Assembly (NCBI GenBank): GCA_947501615.1
Contig: CANMWK010000003.1
Span: 372,001-436,000, forward strand
Source: an uncultured Tenacibaculum sp.
GTDB taxonomy: Bacteria > Bacteroidota > Bacteroidia > Flavobacteriales > Flavobacteriaceae
Direction: 5' to 3'
DNA length: 64,000 nucleotides
Both the position numbers and the translations under genes were made by a program. Below the pieces are notes generated by a model. The model was not told the origin of the DNA. It saw only the letters and a list, made by a program, of their open reading frames with translations, and did not search any database. Numbering within the stretch: position 1 is the first letter of the stretch; each line of letters opens with the position of its first letter. Positions 1 to 7,849 of this stretch are shown here, piece by piece.

Positions 1-187
1 TATCGAAATTATTAGTTAAGAAATACTAGACAATAATTACAAAAGCTACTTTGATTTTAGGTGATTGAGATATTGAAGTAACAATTTTTTGATAGGGATG
101 CTGTAACAAAATATCAGCAGAAATAGTAAAAATAAGACTTCAAAATCATTTGATGTACTCAGTTTTAAAACATTTTAATAATATTTT

Positions 188-364
188 ATGTGGTTAAGAG
201 CTAGTGTTTTTTTCATTTTTTTATTGATGTCCTTTTCATGTGATAAAAATTATACTATTAAAAATCAACTTAAAGAGGCAATAGAAACATCTAATTTGGA
301 AAAAATAGAATCTATTATTAATAATAATCCAAATTTACTGAAACCCGATAGCACGGATTTATAA
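188..364 (+). pseudogene. 5' fragment of a lipoprotein gene, truncated by a REP element
   Basis: The frame opens with ATG and encodes 58 residues. It starts with a hydrophobic signal segment ending in a lipobox-like FSC (Cys18), followed by a charged helix-rich stretch (KEAIETSNLEKIESIINNN) of the kind that begins ankyrin-like repeats. The frame ends at a TAA that lies inside the REP hairpin at 346-371, so the natural 3' part of the gene is missing or displaced. I infer a lipoprotein gene interrupted by the REP/transposase unit. No continuation of the frame is obvious to the right of the unit. Function unknown; the ankyrin idea rests on a short stretch only. Confidence 0.5.
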
Positions 365-371
365 TCCGTGC
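346..371 (+). repeat. left REP hairpin of the RAYT unit
   Basis: The stem GCACGGATT (351-359) pairs perfectly with AATCCGTGC (363-371) around a 3-nt loop. It is preceded by CGATAG (346-351), which recurs inverted at the right copy. It contains the stop codon of the truncated lipoprotein frame. Confidence 0.7.
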
Positions 372-499
372 CCACTAAGAGTAAGCAAGAAAATAAGGTA
401 ATAGATAGATATAATAGCTTGGAAATCATTTCCGATCTATCTTCTTATAGTTAAATAGGGATATAATTTGTATTTTAGAAAAAAGAAAATTGCTATATC

Positions 500-1057
500 A
501 TGTCTACAAAATACAAAGCTACAGACAACCAATGTTATTTTATTACTATAACAACAGTAGGTTGGATAGATATTTTTACAAGACTTAATCAGAAAAAGTT
601 AATTATAAAATCATTAGAGTACTGTCAAAAAGAAAAAGGCTTAGAAATTTATGCATACTGTTTAATGCATAGTCATTTACATATGGTATGTAGATCGAAA
701 GAAGGATTTGTATTAGCTAATATTGTTAGAGACTTTAAAAAATATACTTCAAAGAAGATAATAAAAACTATAATAGAAGAACCAGAGAGTAGAAGAGAAT
801 GGTTACTAAGTTATTGCAAAGAAGCATGTAATCATTTAAAAAGAAAACAGCAGTATAAAGTTTGGCAAGATGGTTATCATGCAGAAGTATTGTATTCAAA
901 TTCATTTTTAAAAGAAAAAATAAATTATGTACATAACAATCCTGTAAAAGATAGAATAGTAGAATGTCCAGAAGATTATATATTTAGTTCTGCAAGAAAT
1001 TATGCAGATTTAGCTAGTGAATTAAATATAGTTGTATCCTTGGAAGTATTGATGTGA
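500..1057 (+). CDS. REP-associated tyrosine transposase (Y1/IS200-like, RAYT)
   Basis: This 185-residue protein has the size and motifs of the Y1 transposase family. The HUH metal/nicking motif is visible as HSHLH (residues 57-61), after the family-typical context YAYCLM. A candidate catalytic tyrosine is Tyr82 in the following helix (DFKKYTSK). The family-typical YVHNNPVK motif lies near the C terminus. RAYTs are domesticated single-copy relatives of IS200/IS605 transposases that cut and join single-stranded REP DNA. Inverted REP hairpins on both sides support this. The gene starts at ATG 500, about 130 bp inside the left hairpin. Family assignment is firm; whether the enzyme is active cannot be read from the sequence. 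Confidence 0.9.
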   Translation: MSTKYKATDNQCYFITITTVGWIDIFTRLNQKKLIIKSLEYCQKEKGLEIYAYCLMHSHLHMVCRSKEGFVLANIVRDFKKYTSKKIIKTIIEEPESRREWLLSYCKEACNHLKRKQQYKVWQDGYHAEVLYSNSFLKEKINYVHNNPVKDRIVECPEDYIFSSARNYADLASELNIVVSLEVLM

Positions 1058-1080
1058 ATTAATTATATAATTTTTAAAGT

Positions 1081-1105
1081 CTCGGATTGCAAATCCGCAC
1101 TATCG
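1081..1105 (-). repeat. right REP hairpin of the RAYT unit
   Basis: The stem CGGATT (1083-1088) pairs with AATCCG (1092-1097) around GCA, and CTATCG follows at 1100-1105. Read on the minus strand this matches the left REP (CGATAG then the same stem) with a few differences, so the two copies are inverted around the transposase. Confidence 0.65.
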
Positions 1106-1290
1106 TTGTCAAAAATGAATAAATAGACCTGTACTTTAATTTTTTATTTGTATACTCATTATCAGATCTTTAAAATCATTTACAAAAATAAAATAATAAG
1201 CTATGAACTTACATTTTAAATTTTCGGCACGCTACTTGATATAGTATAAGTGTATATCAAATTAATGCTATACATTTAAAATCAAATCGT

Positions 1291-2463
1291 ATGAAAAAAT
1301 TTGTTTTACTACTTACAGGACTTTTATTAGCTACAAGTATAGTTAATGCATCAGAGACAAGTGTACATACTACTACACGTTACTATAATTATGGTAAATC
1401 ATTTATTTTTAATGAAGCAGGAGTAGAGTTTGCAGTATACCCAGATGGACAATTCGATTTTTATCTTAATGGTTCTAGAAATGGTGTTTGTGTAGATGTA
1501 AATGCACCAGGGGTTAACATTAGTTTTAATTCAGGTTTTAATTATGATCCATATGTACAATATGATGATTATGGAGCTGTTGTTCAAATTGAAGATATTC
1601 CAATTTTTTACGATCATTATGGAAGAATTGTTCAAGCAGGAGATGTATTTATCAGATATAACAATTGGGGACGTATTTCTCGAGTAGGAGGCTTATATGT
1701 GCACTATAATAGTTATGGTAACTTTTTAAATTGTTCAGGATATATTAATGATTTTAATAGACGATATGTATACAGACCATATCACAGGTATTTTTCTGTA
1801 CCAGTAGTTGACAGATGTGTAGTTTGGAATAGACCTTACAGAAGATTTTACTCACCTTACAGATATTCATACAATGTATATAGAAATAATTATTATGATG
1901 GATATTACAGAAGATCGTACAGAAATCGTAGTTATTACAGACCTAATACGAATGTAAGAAACTTTAATAGAGGGCGTAGAGTAGCTAGTGCTAGAAATGT
2001 AAGATTTAGATCTAGAGACAATAGAAGAACTATGTATAAGAGAAATGATCGTAATTACAGTAGAATTCATAGTAATAATTCTAGAGTAGCTAGTCATAGA
2101 AATGCAAACAGATCTAGAACAATTACAAGAACCACAAGAACAGTTTCAAGAGATAATGGAACAAATAGAAATATTTCTAGAAACAGAGTCAACGTTAATA
2201 CTAGAAAATCTGTAATTAATAATCGTAATACTAAGAATAGTGTATTAAAAAATCATAGAACAGCTAGAAATACAAAAATTAAAAATAATAGAGGGTATTC
2301 TAGAAATCGTTCAACAAAGATTGCTAAAAGAACTCAAAACGCACAATTGAAAAATAGAGCTAATTCGTCAAGAAGAACTACAAGAGCAAATAGGAGTGTT
2401 ACTTCGAAGAGATCGAGAGGAAACTCAACTTCAAGATCTAGAGTTGTGAGAAGTAGACGATAA
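1291..2463 (+). CDS. secreted Arg/Asn/Tyr-rich low-complexity protein, function unknown
   Basis: The 390-residue product starts with a clear signal peptide (MKKFVLLLTGLLLATSIVNA). Residues ~35-155 contain imperfect repeats of about 20 residues built on Y-x-x-[YW]-G with alternating hydrophobic residues (YDDYG, YDHYG, YNNWG, YNSYG), suggesting a small beta-repeat domain. Residues ~160-220 are Tyr/Arg-rich, and the last ~170 residues are almost only Arg, Asn, Ser, Thr and Lys, giving a very basic tail. Similar exported proteins of unknown role are common in Flavobacteriaceae. A strong hairpin terminator follows at 2489-2524, so the gene is probably monocistronic. The tail could bind nucleic acid or anionic polysaccharide, but that is inference from charge only. 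Confidence 0.75.
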   Translation: MKKFVLLLTGLLLATSIVNASETSVHTTTRYYNYGKSFIFNEAGVEFAVYPDGQFDFYLNGSRNGVCVDVNAPGVNISFNSGFNYDPYVQYDDYGAVVQIEDIPIFYDHYGRIVQAGDVFIRYNNWGRISRVGGLYVHYNSYGNFLNCSGYINDFNRRYVYRPYHRYFSVPVVDRCVVWNRPYRRFYSPYRYSYNVYRNNYYDGYYRRSYRNRSYYRPNTNVRNFNRGRRVASARNVRFRSRDNRRTMYKRNDRNYSRIHSNNSRVASHRNANRSRTITRTTRTVSRDNGTNRNISRNRVNVNTRKSVINNRNTKNSVLKNHRTARNTKIKNNRGYSRNRSTKIAKRTQNAQLKNRANSSRRTTRANRSVTSKRSRGNSTSRSRVVRSRR

Positions 2464-2488
2464 TCGATATATAGTATAAAAACTAAAA

Positions 2489-2524
2489 AATCCGTCTTAA
2501 TAATTTAAGTTATTAAGGCGGATT
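2489..2524 (+). terminator. rho-independent terminator
   Basis: A 15-bp stem (2489-2503 with 2510-2524, one G-T wobble) with a 6-nt loop is followed by T residues, 26 bp after the stop of the secreted Arg-rich protein. Confidence 0.85.
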
Positions 2525-3163
2525 TTTACATGCATATTTTGTTGGATTAAGAATACATGTTGAACATATAAAGAATTATACGATTTAGAATTAAAGACTT
2601 AATTATAATACTGTTTTTAATATACTAAATATATGATCGTAGTATGTAATAATTACTAAGGTCAACTTGTTTCAGATTCTCATCATAAATAGGAGGTTAC
2701 TAAAGTTATAAGATTAGGAAATACCGAAACCAGTTCTGTAATCGCCAAGAGTTGAAAGCAAAAAATGATATTAAAAATGACTTTTATTTGTAAATAAGAA
2801 TTAAGGTAGTTTAAGCCATAATGGTTTAGCTGTAAAGTTTGGAGCATTAAAAAACCGAAACACTAGCATATGTTTCGGTTTTTAATTTTCTTAATCTTTT
2901 TCTTAGTTTTTCATAGCAATATCCCCCTCTAGTTTTAAAATAGTAGATGATACCTCCATTGTAATAGTTTTTAGTTAAATATATGTTAACAAGAATGATG
3001 CCGAAAACCTATTTTATGAATTTTTTCTTTTAAAAAAGCTAAAAAAGTAAAGAATCAATGTTGTTTTTTGAAAAACACTAAAAAGTTGATAATGTTTAAT
3101 TAGCACTTTTAAAGGTAGTTAATCCTTTGTTTATTATTGAAATAGCTACTGTAAAAGAGTTTT
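2525..3163. other. 640-bp non-coding stretch, possible small RNA at its centre
   Basis: No convincing reading frame is present. The stretch contains a small hairpin (2812-2818 with 2822-2828) and then a strong terminator at 2851-2882. A terminator with no gene upstream in that orientation raises the possibility of a small RNA ending there, with its 5' end perhaps around 2640-2700. The rest is AT-rich with nothing recognisable. Confidence 0.3.
2851..2882 (+). terminator. hairpin terminator without an obvious upstream gene
   Basis: AAAACCGAAACA (2851-2862) pairs perfectly with TGTTTCGGTTTT (2871-2882) around an 8-nt loop, with A and T tracts on the two sides. It could act in either direction and may also end transcripts from the response regulator gene at 3164. 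Confidence 0.75.
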
Positions 3164-3871
3164 TTAAAGCATAAATTTGTTGATACTTTCAAAGAAGTTT
3201 TTTTTATAAGTATCTCCGATAGGAAGATTATTACCATTAGATAAGTATACCGTTAAAGAGTCTGTTTTTACTACATGTTCTAAAGCAACAATGTATGATT
3301 TATGAATTTTTACAAATTGTTTTTTAGATAATTCACTTTCAAAATGTTTTAAAGTATTATAGGTAATAATTTGATTTTCTTTGGTATGAATGGAAACATA
3401 GTTTTTTAAACTCTCAATGTAGAGGATGTCTTTGGTATAAATTCGCTCAAAATTATTTTTTCCATCAGTTTTAATGAACGTAAACTCATCACTATTACTT
3501 ACAGGAGTTGCATTTTCTTTAGGTTTAACTTTTAAAATAGCGCTGTAAAAACGTTCAAATTCAAAAGGTTTTAAAAGATAATCTACAGCATTAAGTTCAT
3601 AACTTTCTATAGCAAATTGAGGATAAGCAGTAGTAAAAATAACACTTACTTTATCTTTTATGATTTTTGATAACTGAATTCCTGTAATAGTTGGCATTTG
3701 AATATCAAGAAATATTACATCCAGATTCTCTTTTTCAATAATACCTAAAGCTTCAATAGGGTTTGTTGTAGCGGCCACTAAATCTAAAAACGGAACTTTC
3801 TTTACATAAGATTCTAATAATCTAATCGCAGGAGCTTCATCGTCAACCAATAAACATCTTAATTTTTCCAT
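3164..3871 (-). CDS. LytTR-family response regulator
   Basis: This 235-residue protein has an N-terminal receiver domain with the acidic pair (VDDE, residues 9-12), phospho-acceptor Asp56 in VIFLDIQMP and Lys in LLKPFEF. The C-terminal half is a LytTR DNA-binding domain (DILYIESLKNYVSIHT, LPIGDTYKKNFF). Such regulators bind direct repeats upstream of target genes. It lies 5 bp downstream of a LytS-type histidine kinase and is certainly co-transcribed with it. Targets are not evident; the neighbouring DUF5694-like gene and small leader peptides are candidates by position only. Confidence 0.93.
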   Translation of the reverse strand: MEKLRCLLVDDEAPAIRLLESYVKKVPFLDLVAATTNPIEALGIIEKENLDVIFLDIQMPTITGIQLSKIIKDKVSVIFTTAYPQFAIESYELNAVDYLLKPFEFERFYSAILKVKPKENATPVSNSDEFTFIKTDGKNNFERIYTKDILYIESLKNYVSIHTKENQIITYNTLKHFESELSKKQFVKIHKSYIVALEHVVKTDSLTVYLSNGNNLPIGDTYKKNFFESINKFML

Positions 3872-3876
3872 AGCTG

Positions 3877-4920
3877 TTACTTCTTTAAAGGTATTTGTAA
3901 ATGAGTACTGTATTCAACATCATTTTCATTAAAGTCAAAAATATAATTATTATCAAATAAAAGCGATAAACGCTTTTTTAAATTTTCTCTTCCAATACCA
4001 TTAGAACTATAGTTTTTTACTAACGAAATTTTATTTCTAGTTTTTAAGATAAAATGATTTTCTGTACTCTGAATATTTATTTCAGCAGGAAAACTAGGGT
4101 CGTTAACTATTCCGTGTTTAAAAATGTTTTCTACAAAATGAATAAGCATTAACGACGGTATTTCTTGCATACTAATTTCACCTTCAATTTTTAAATTAAC
4201 GAACAAATTATCTTCAAAGCGTTTCTCATAAAAATACATGTAATCTTTTACAAACTTTATTTCACTTTGTAATGGCATATAATCTTTTTGAGCTTCGTAA
4301 GTCAGGTAACGCAACAATTCTGATAGTTTATGAATTCCTTTGGCTGTTTTAGGTTGTGTTTCTGCTAATTCTGAATAAAAAACATTTAATGTATTAAATA
4401 AAAAGTGAGGTTCTAACTGTGTTTTTAATGCACTTAATTCTGCTTTTTGTTGTTCTAATTCTAATTGATGAATTTTATTTTTATTCTTTAGGAAAATAAA
4501 TAATAAGTAGATAAATGTGCTGAAAAGAATAACTTTTAAACTGTAATAGGAATTATCAAAAATATAATACCAAAATGTTCTACTTTTTTCAGAATAATTA
4601 TGATATCCTGTAATTGTATATAAAACAACTTCCTCTAAAAAATAACGAAGCGCTGGGAAAATGAAAAATAAAGAAACTTGTGAGAGAAAGAAATAGATCA
4701 AGTTTTTTTTTGCTAAAGTTTTAGGGCAAATTACACGAATGTTTAGAACATACACAGAAAAAAAAGCAATGAAAAATGTAATAGTTAAAAGAACTGCAAA
4801 AAAATTGTAATTACTTATAAAACGTTCATGTCCCATGGTTACATATTTTCTAAATATGTTCATAAATACAATTACAAAACCAAAAAGGATATGATATTTT
4901 AAAGTGTTTTTTATTTCCAT
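3877..4920 (-). CDS. LytS/YpdA-type sensor histidine kinase
   Basis: The 347-residue protein has about four hydrophobic segments in residues 1-145, a short coiled coil, then the His_kinase signature with the phospho-acceptor His in LEPHFLFNTLN. A degenerate HATPase region follows (LMLIHFVENIFKHG, GIGRENLKKRL). There is no periplasmic sensor domain of note, so the membrane part probably senses directly or relays from a partner. It is the first gene of a two-gene operon with the LytTR regulator. A -7-type box lies only 4 bp before the ATG, implying a leaderless transcript. Confidence 0.92.
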   Translation of the reverse strand: MEIKNTLKYHILFGFVIVFMNIFRKYVTMGHERFISNYNFFAVLLTITFFIAFFSVYVLNIRVICPKTLAKKNLIYFFLSQVSLFFIFPALRYFLEEVVLYTITGYHNYSEKSRTFWYYIFDNSYYSLKVILFSTFIYLLFIFLKNKNKIHQLELEQQKAELSALKTQLEPHFLFNTLNVFYSELAETQPKTAKGIHKLSELLRYLTYEAQKDYMPLQSEIKFVKDYMYFYEKRFEDNLFVNLKIEGEISMQEIPSLMLIHFVENIFKHGIVNDPSFPAEINIQSTENHFILKTRNKISLVKNYSSNGIGRENLKKRLSLLFDNNYIFDFNENDVEYSTHLQIPLKK

Positions 4921-4924
4921 AATC

Positions 4925-4932
4925 CAAATGTA
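4925..4932 (-). promoter_or_regulatory. Bacteroidota -7 box (TACATTTG) for the kinase-regulator operon
   Basis: On the minus strand TACATTTG matches TAnnTTTG and ends 4 bp before the kinase ATG. Transcription would start at or next to the start codon. No clear -33 TTTG was seen at the expected distance. Confidence 0.5.
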
Positions 4933-5095
4933 GCTATTAAAGTTACGTTGTAAAGTGAGTTTATTATCTAATTACTGTTTTTTAGGATAAACACCCAAAA
5001 CTACACAACGAAACTGAAAGTGTAAAAAAACAAGGTGTTTGTAATCTAGAATTTATACTTGGTGGAATCTAAAAATTTTTGGTTTGAATCGATAC

Positions 5096-5103
5096 TACTT
5101 TTG
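5096..5103 (+). promoter_or_regulatory. candidate -7 box (TACTTTTG) upstream of the DUF5694-like gene
   Basis: The sequence matches TAnnTTTG and lies 86 bp before the ATG at 5190. The -33 element is not convincing, so this is only a candidate. Confidence 0.4.
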
Positions 5104-5189
5104 AAGTGTAGAGTCTCAAAAACTAGTATCGTATATGTTTTAAACGGCAAGTTTTAGAGAGGATAATTAACAAATAAAATATACAACAC

Positions 5190-6035
5190 ATGAAAAAAAT
5201 ATTTAAAATTTTAACCGTTAGTCAATTATTATTAGGAACATTAGCATTTGGTCAACAGATCGATTTTGAGGCTGATAAAAAAGAGTTAGAAAGTAAAGTA
5301 CAGAAAATACAAGTATTAAACTTTGGGACATTTCATATGGGAGAGACTTCTGATGAAAATAAAACTGAATTTGATGAGCATGACAAAAAAAATCAAAAGG
5401 CGGTTCATAAAATAGCTGAGATGTTGGCAAGGTTTAAACCGACAGTTATTCTTGTAGAAACAAGACCAGAGTATGATGAAAAGTTACAATCGTTATACAT
5501 GGAATATGTTAAGAATCCTGATATGAAGTTTAAAAATCCGAATGAAGTAGAATTATTAGCCTATGAACTAGGAAGATTATCTGGAACAAAAAGAATTTAT
5601 GGAATAGATCATAAAATGAGTTATAACTATAAAATTGGAACTGAAATAAATAATGCAATAGATAAAGAAATGCATAACAGCTACTATCAGAACCCTATTC
5701 CGTTTCATACCAGCTTAAAAGTGAATCCAGATAATTTAAGCTTATTGGATCGATTAAAATTAACCAACCATGATTTATATTTAGATTTCTTAATTACTGT
5801 AAATGCAGATATGTTAACACACGCAGGAACAAAAAATGGTTTTGAAGGAGCAGATGAAGCAGCAAAATATTACCAAAGAAACTTAAGAATGTATTCGAAT
5901 TTAAATAGAATTAAGCTAACAAAAGAAGATCGAGTTTTTATACTAATGGGGGCAAGCCATACTGCATTTTTTAGAGATTTTATAAGCAGAAGTCCAAAAT
6001 ACAAAATGGTAAATACCTTTGAATTTTTAAAATAG
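5190..6035 (+). CDS. exported DUF5694-like (TraB/GumN-type) protein
   Basis: The 281-residue product has a signal peptide ending in LAFGQQ. The motif VLNFGTFHMG (residues ~43-52), the acidic IGxDH-like element (YGIDHKMSY) and C-terminal GASHTAFFRDF are typical of DUF5694 and the wider TraB/PrgY/GumN superfamily, whose conserved His and Glu residues suggest a metal-dependent hydrolase fold. No reaction has been established to my knowledge. The gene stands alone, divergent from the LytS/LytTR pair. Family call is from memory of the motif; function is open. Confidence 0.7.
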   Translation: MKKIFKILTVSQLLLGTLAFGQQIDFEADKKELESKVQKIQVLNFGTFHMGETSDENKTEFDEHDKKNQKAVHKIAEMLARFKPTVILVETRPEYDEKLQSLYMEYVKNPDMKFKNPNEVELLAYELGRLSGTKRIYGIDHKMSYNYKIGTEINNAIDKEMHNSYYQNPIPFHTSLKVNPDNLSLLDRLKLTNHDLYLDFLITVNADMLTHAGTKNGFEGADEAAKYYQRNLRMYSNLNRIKLTKEDRVFILMGASHTAFFRDFISRSPKYKMVNTFEFLK

Positions 6036-6355
6036 AACGAAATTCCACTAAAATCATACGTTAAGCCACATAATTATGTAGTCTATCACTTTTTAAGATT
6101 TTGTCTGTTTAGTTTTTTTCTAAATTTCAAATGATTAACCTATTAAATTATTAACCTTAAGTTTTACATTTTATTTAAAGTAATAACATATAAATATTTT
6201 GTAAGATTCATACCAATCAGCAAAACAATTATACATAATTCATTTTGTGTTTGTTTTTTCTGAAAAATCTAAAACAACATATTTTTCTCTATAAAACAAG
6301 GTGTCAAATAATCTAAAAGTTACTATCAAATTATTAATCAATTAAATCATTAAAG
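6036..6355. other. intergenic region before the leader-peptide cluster
   Basis: This is 320 bp of very AT-rich DNA with no reading frame and no clear hairpin. It probably holds the promoter of the peptide genes, but I found no unambiguous TAnnTTTG box at a suitable distance. Confidence 0.4.
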
Positions 6356-6553
6356 ATGTTAAAAAGTATTCAAGATTTAGGAAAATCACTTACAAGGCAA
6401 CAACAACAATTAGTAAAAGGAGGAAATATTGGAGGACTTCCATGTAATAGTCATCAAGATTGTTGGAATGCAAGTCCTTACTTAGGACCCGGTGATGTAT
6501 CGTGTAGAACACATTTCTTTTCTGGAGATAGAAAAGTGTGTGTTTTTAATTAA
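6356..6553 (+). CDS. double-glycine leader peptide with four-cysteine core (peptide 1)
   Basis: The 65-residue peptide has a 23-residue amphipathic leader ending in VKGG, the classic cleavage site of C39-peptidase bacteriocin exporters. The 42-residue core has four cysteines spaced C-x5-C-x13-C-x11-C and ends in VFN. It shares leader and cysteine spacing with the next gene, so the two are paralogues. Bacteroidota genomes encode many such precursors of unknown role (bacteriocin, signal or modified peptide). No transporter or modifying enzyme is adjacent, so maturation would have to be supplied from elsewhere. The start is fixed by the leader alignment. Confidence 0.8.
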   Translation: MLKSIQDLGKSLTRQQQQLVKGGNIGGLPCNSHQDCWNASPYLGPGDVSCRTHFFSGDRKVCVFN

Positions 6554-6572
6554 CCACTAAAAAACAATAATT

Positions 6573-6767
6573 ATGTTAAAAAATATTCAAAACTTAGGAA
6601 AACCATTATCAAAAAAAAATCAAAGAGAAATTAATGGAGGTGCAGGAAACGGACGTTGTCGAACACATAGAGACTGTTGGGATATGTATCCGTTTTTAGG
6701 TATAGGAGATGTATCGTGTAGAAGACCCTTCAGAGGAGTAGTAGATGGAATGTGTATTTTTAATTAG
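6573..6767 (+). CDS. double-glycine leader peptide with four-cysteine core (peptide 2)
   Basis: This 64-residue paralogue of peptide 1 lies 19 bp downstream. The 23-residue leader ends in INGG. The core repeats the spacing C-x5-C-x13-C-x11-C and shares the stretch LGxGDVSCR and the IFN end. Conservation of cysteines and of the aromatic/glycine loop with variation elsewhere is what one expects of secreted effectors held by two disulfides. Probably one transcript with its neighbours. Confidence 0.8.
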   Translation: MLKNIQNLGKPLSKKNQREINGGAGNGRCRTHRDCWDMYPFLGIGDVSCRRPFRGVVDGMCIFN

Positions 6768-6772
6768 AAATC

Positions 6773-6931
6773 ATGAAAAAAACAATGTTAAATTTAGGCA
6801 AAGCCTTAAGTAAAATAGAACAAAAACAAGTTAACGGTAGTGTTTTAACGGGTTGTAGAGCACTTTTTAAAGGTTGTACAGTGCACGAATATTGCGATGG
6901 TGATATTTGTAGACCTTTAAGATGGATTTAG
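6773..6931 (+). CDS. third small leader peptide with four cysteines (peptide 3)
   Basis: A 52-residue frame starts 5 bp after peptide 2. Its leader aligns residue for residue with the other two (LNLGKALSKIEQ) and reaches the cleavage position at residue 23, here NGS instead of NGG. The core has a different spacing, C-x6-C-x5-C-x4-C, and ends RPLRWI. The matching leader length supports the ATG at 6773 over the inner ATG at 6785. The altered second glycine may weaken cleavage. It closes the cluster, followed by a large hairpin. Confidence 0.7.
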   Translation: MKKTMLNLGKALSKIEQKQVNGSVLTGCRALFKGCTVHEYCDGDICRPLRWI

Positions 6932-6938
6932 AAAAATT

Positions 6939-7029
6939 AAAGAGGCTATCTAAAAAGTATTTGAAAACGTCATTCAGCACATACAAATTCAGTTTGACGA
7001 AAAAAATATTTTTTTTAGATAGCCTCTTT
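6939..7029. repeat. long hairpin element acting as bidirectional terminator
   Basis: An 18-bp perfect stem (6939-6956 with 7012-7029) encloses a 55-nt loop that has an inner stem CGTCA/TGACG (6968-6972 with 6995-6999). It lies between the convergent peptide cluster and the outer-membrane-type gene. The layered structure is more than a simple terminator and resembles dispersed intergenic repeats of flavobacteria that I recall only loosely. Confidence 0.65.
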
Positions 7030-7054
7030 TTAATCATTATTCTACTGCTAACGA

Positions 7055-7654
7055 CTAAAACCTGTATGATAATGATAACTGAGCTCCAGTATTCCCTAAA
7101 CCAAAGTTATAAGCTGTCGCATCAGCATTTACTACATCTGTATTTGTAGTGGTAACTATATCACCAGCTGAGTAACTAAATCTTGGCAATAATTCTACTC
7201 CAAAGGCCAATTTTTCATTAAAAACATAGTTAACCCCTATAACACCAGCTAAAGAGGGTGTGTAAAAAGTTCTTTCAGTCTTAGAAAAGTTGACACCATC
7301 ATTGGTAGTTTCTGCATAGTTGTAAGCAAAAGCAACATCAAAACCATAACGAAATTCAAGATTCTTTGTAATACCCGATCTAAATTCTTTACCAATGCTA
7401 ACTTGTGCTCCAATGTTTAAGTTTTCAATATCACTCACTATTGCACTACTTGTTTCTGTCGTAGAATTGTTAAAATTTAACGTGATAACACTAAAACGCC
7501 ATAAATTTTTTGCAGTACCTGTTTTGTAAGTAAATCCAAATGAATTAAGCGAAGAGAAGTTAATACCTACTTCTTGTCTTTTCTCTTTTTCTTGTCCAAA
7601 TGTTACGCTTATAGTACAACATAAAAGCAATAAACTTAATAAAGTTTTTTTCAT
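7055..7654 (-). CDS. predicted outer-membrane beta-barrel protein, function unknown
   Basis: The 199-residue product has a signal peptide (LLSLLLLCCTISVTFGQ). Beyond it the sequence alternates short amphipathic strands (FGFTYKTG, LEFRYGFDVAFAY, LAFGVELLPRFSYSAG) and ends in LSLSYRF, with the terminal Phe typical of barrel proteins inserted by BAM. The predicted number of strands is about eight, as in small OmpA/OmpX-like barrels. No specific family is recognised. It is monocistronic, between two hairpins. Confidence 0.7.
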   Translation of the reverse strand: MKKTLLSLLLLCCTISVTFGQEKEKRQEVGINFSSLNSFGFTYKTGTAKNLWRFSVITLNFNNSTTETSSAIVSDIENLNIGAQVSIGKEFRSGITKNLEFRYGFDVAFAYNYAETTNDGVNFSKTERTFYTPSLAGVIGVNYVFNEKLAFGVELLPRFSYSAGDIVTTTNTDVVNADATAYNFGLGNTGAQLSLSYRF

Positions 7655-7796
7655 AATTTTTAGTTTTAAATTTATTTTAGTTAAGTCTATAATTCATCAA
7701 GAATAGTACCAATAGACCTTGCTTTACAAGCGTTTTTAAACTTTAACATTTTTATAATTTATGCAAATTTTTATTGTGTTTGTTCTGAGTTTATTA

Positions 7797-7826
7797 CAAA
7801 AAAAAGCCATCAAAAAATTGATGGCT
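7797..7826 (-). terminator. terminator of lpdA
   Basis: The stem 7805-7813 with 7818-7826 (AGCCATCAA/TTGATGGCT) is followed on the minus strand by seven or more T residues, just downstream of the lpdA stop. Confidence 0.85.
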
Positions 7827-7849
7827 CAGAATCTATAAAATAAGTTTAT

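Larger units (their letters stand above)
346..1105 (+). mobile_element. REP-RAYT unit (transposase flanked by inverted REP hairpins)
   Basis: A Y1-type transposase gene lies between two hairpins in inverted orientation. The left copy begins CGATAG followed by CGGATTT..AATCCG. The right copy, read on the minus strand, begins CGATAG followed by CGGATTT..AATCCG. In known RAYT systems the transposase recognises a short conserved sequence at the foot of REP hairpins; here CGATAG is the obvious candidate. The unit boundaries are inferred from the hairpins; no target-site duplication was identified. Confidence 0.6.

Noticed and set aside
1867-2097. Minus-strand frame opposite the Arg-rich protein
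   Set aside because: It is a by-product of the repetitive codons of the plus-strand gene and has no recognisable protein features.
6922-7149. A rightward reading frame running through the hairpin after the peptide genes
   Set aside because: It lies inside the terminator-like hairpin and the opposite-strand barrel gene and has no coding character.
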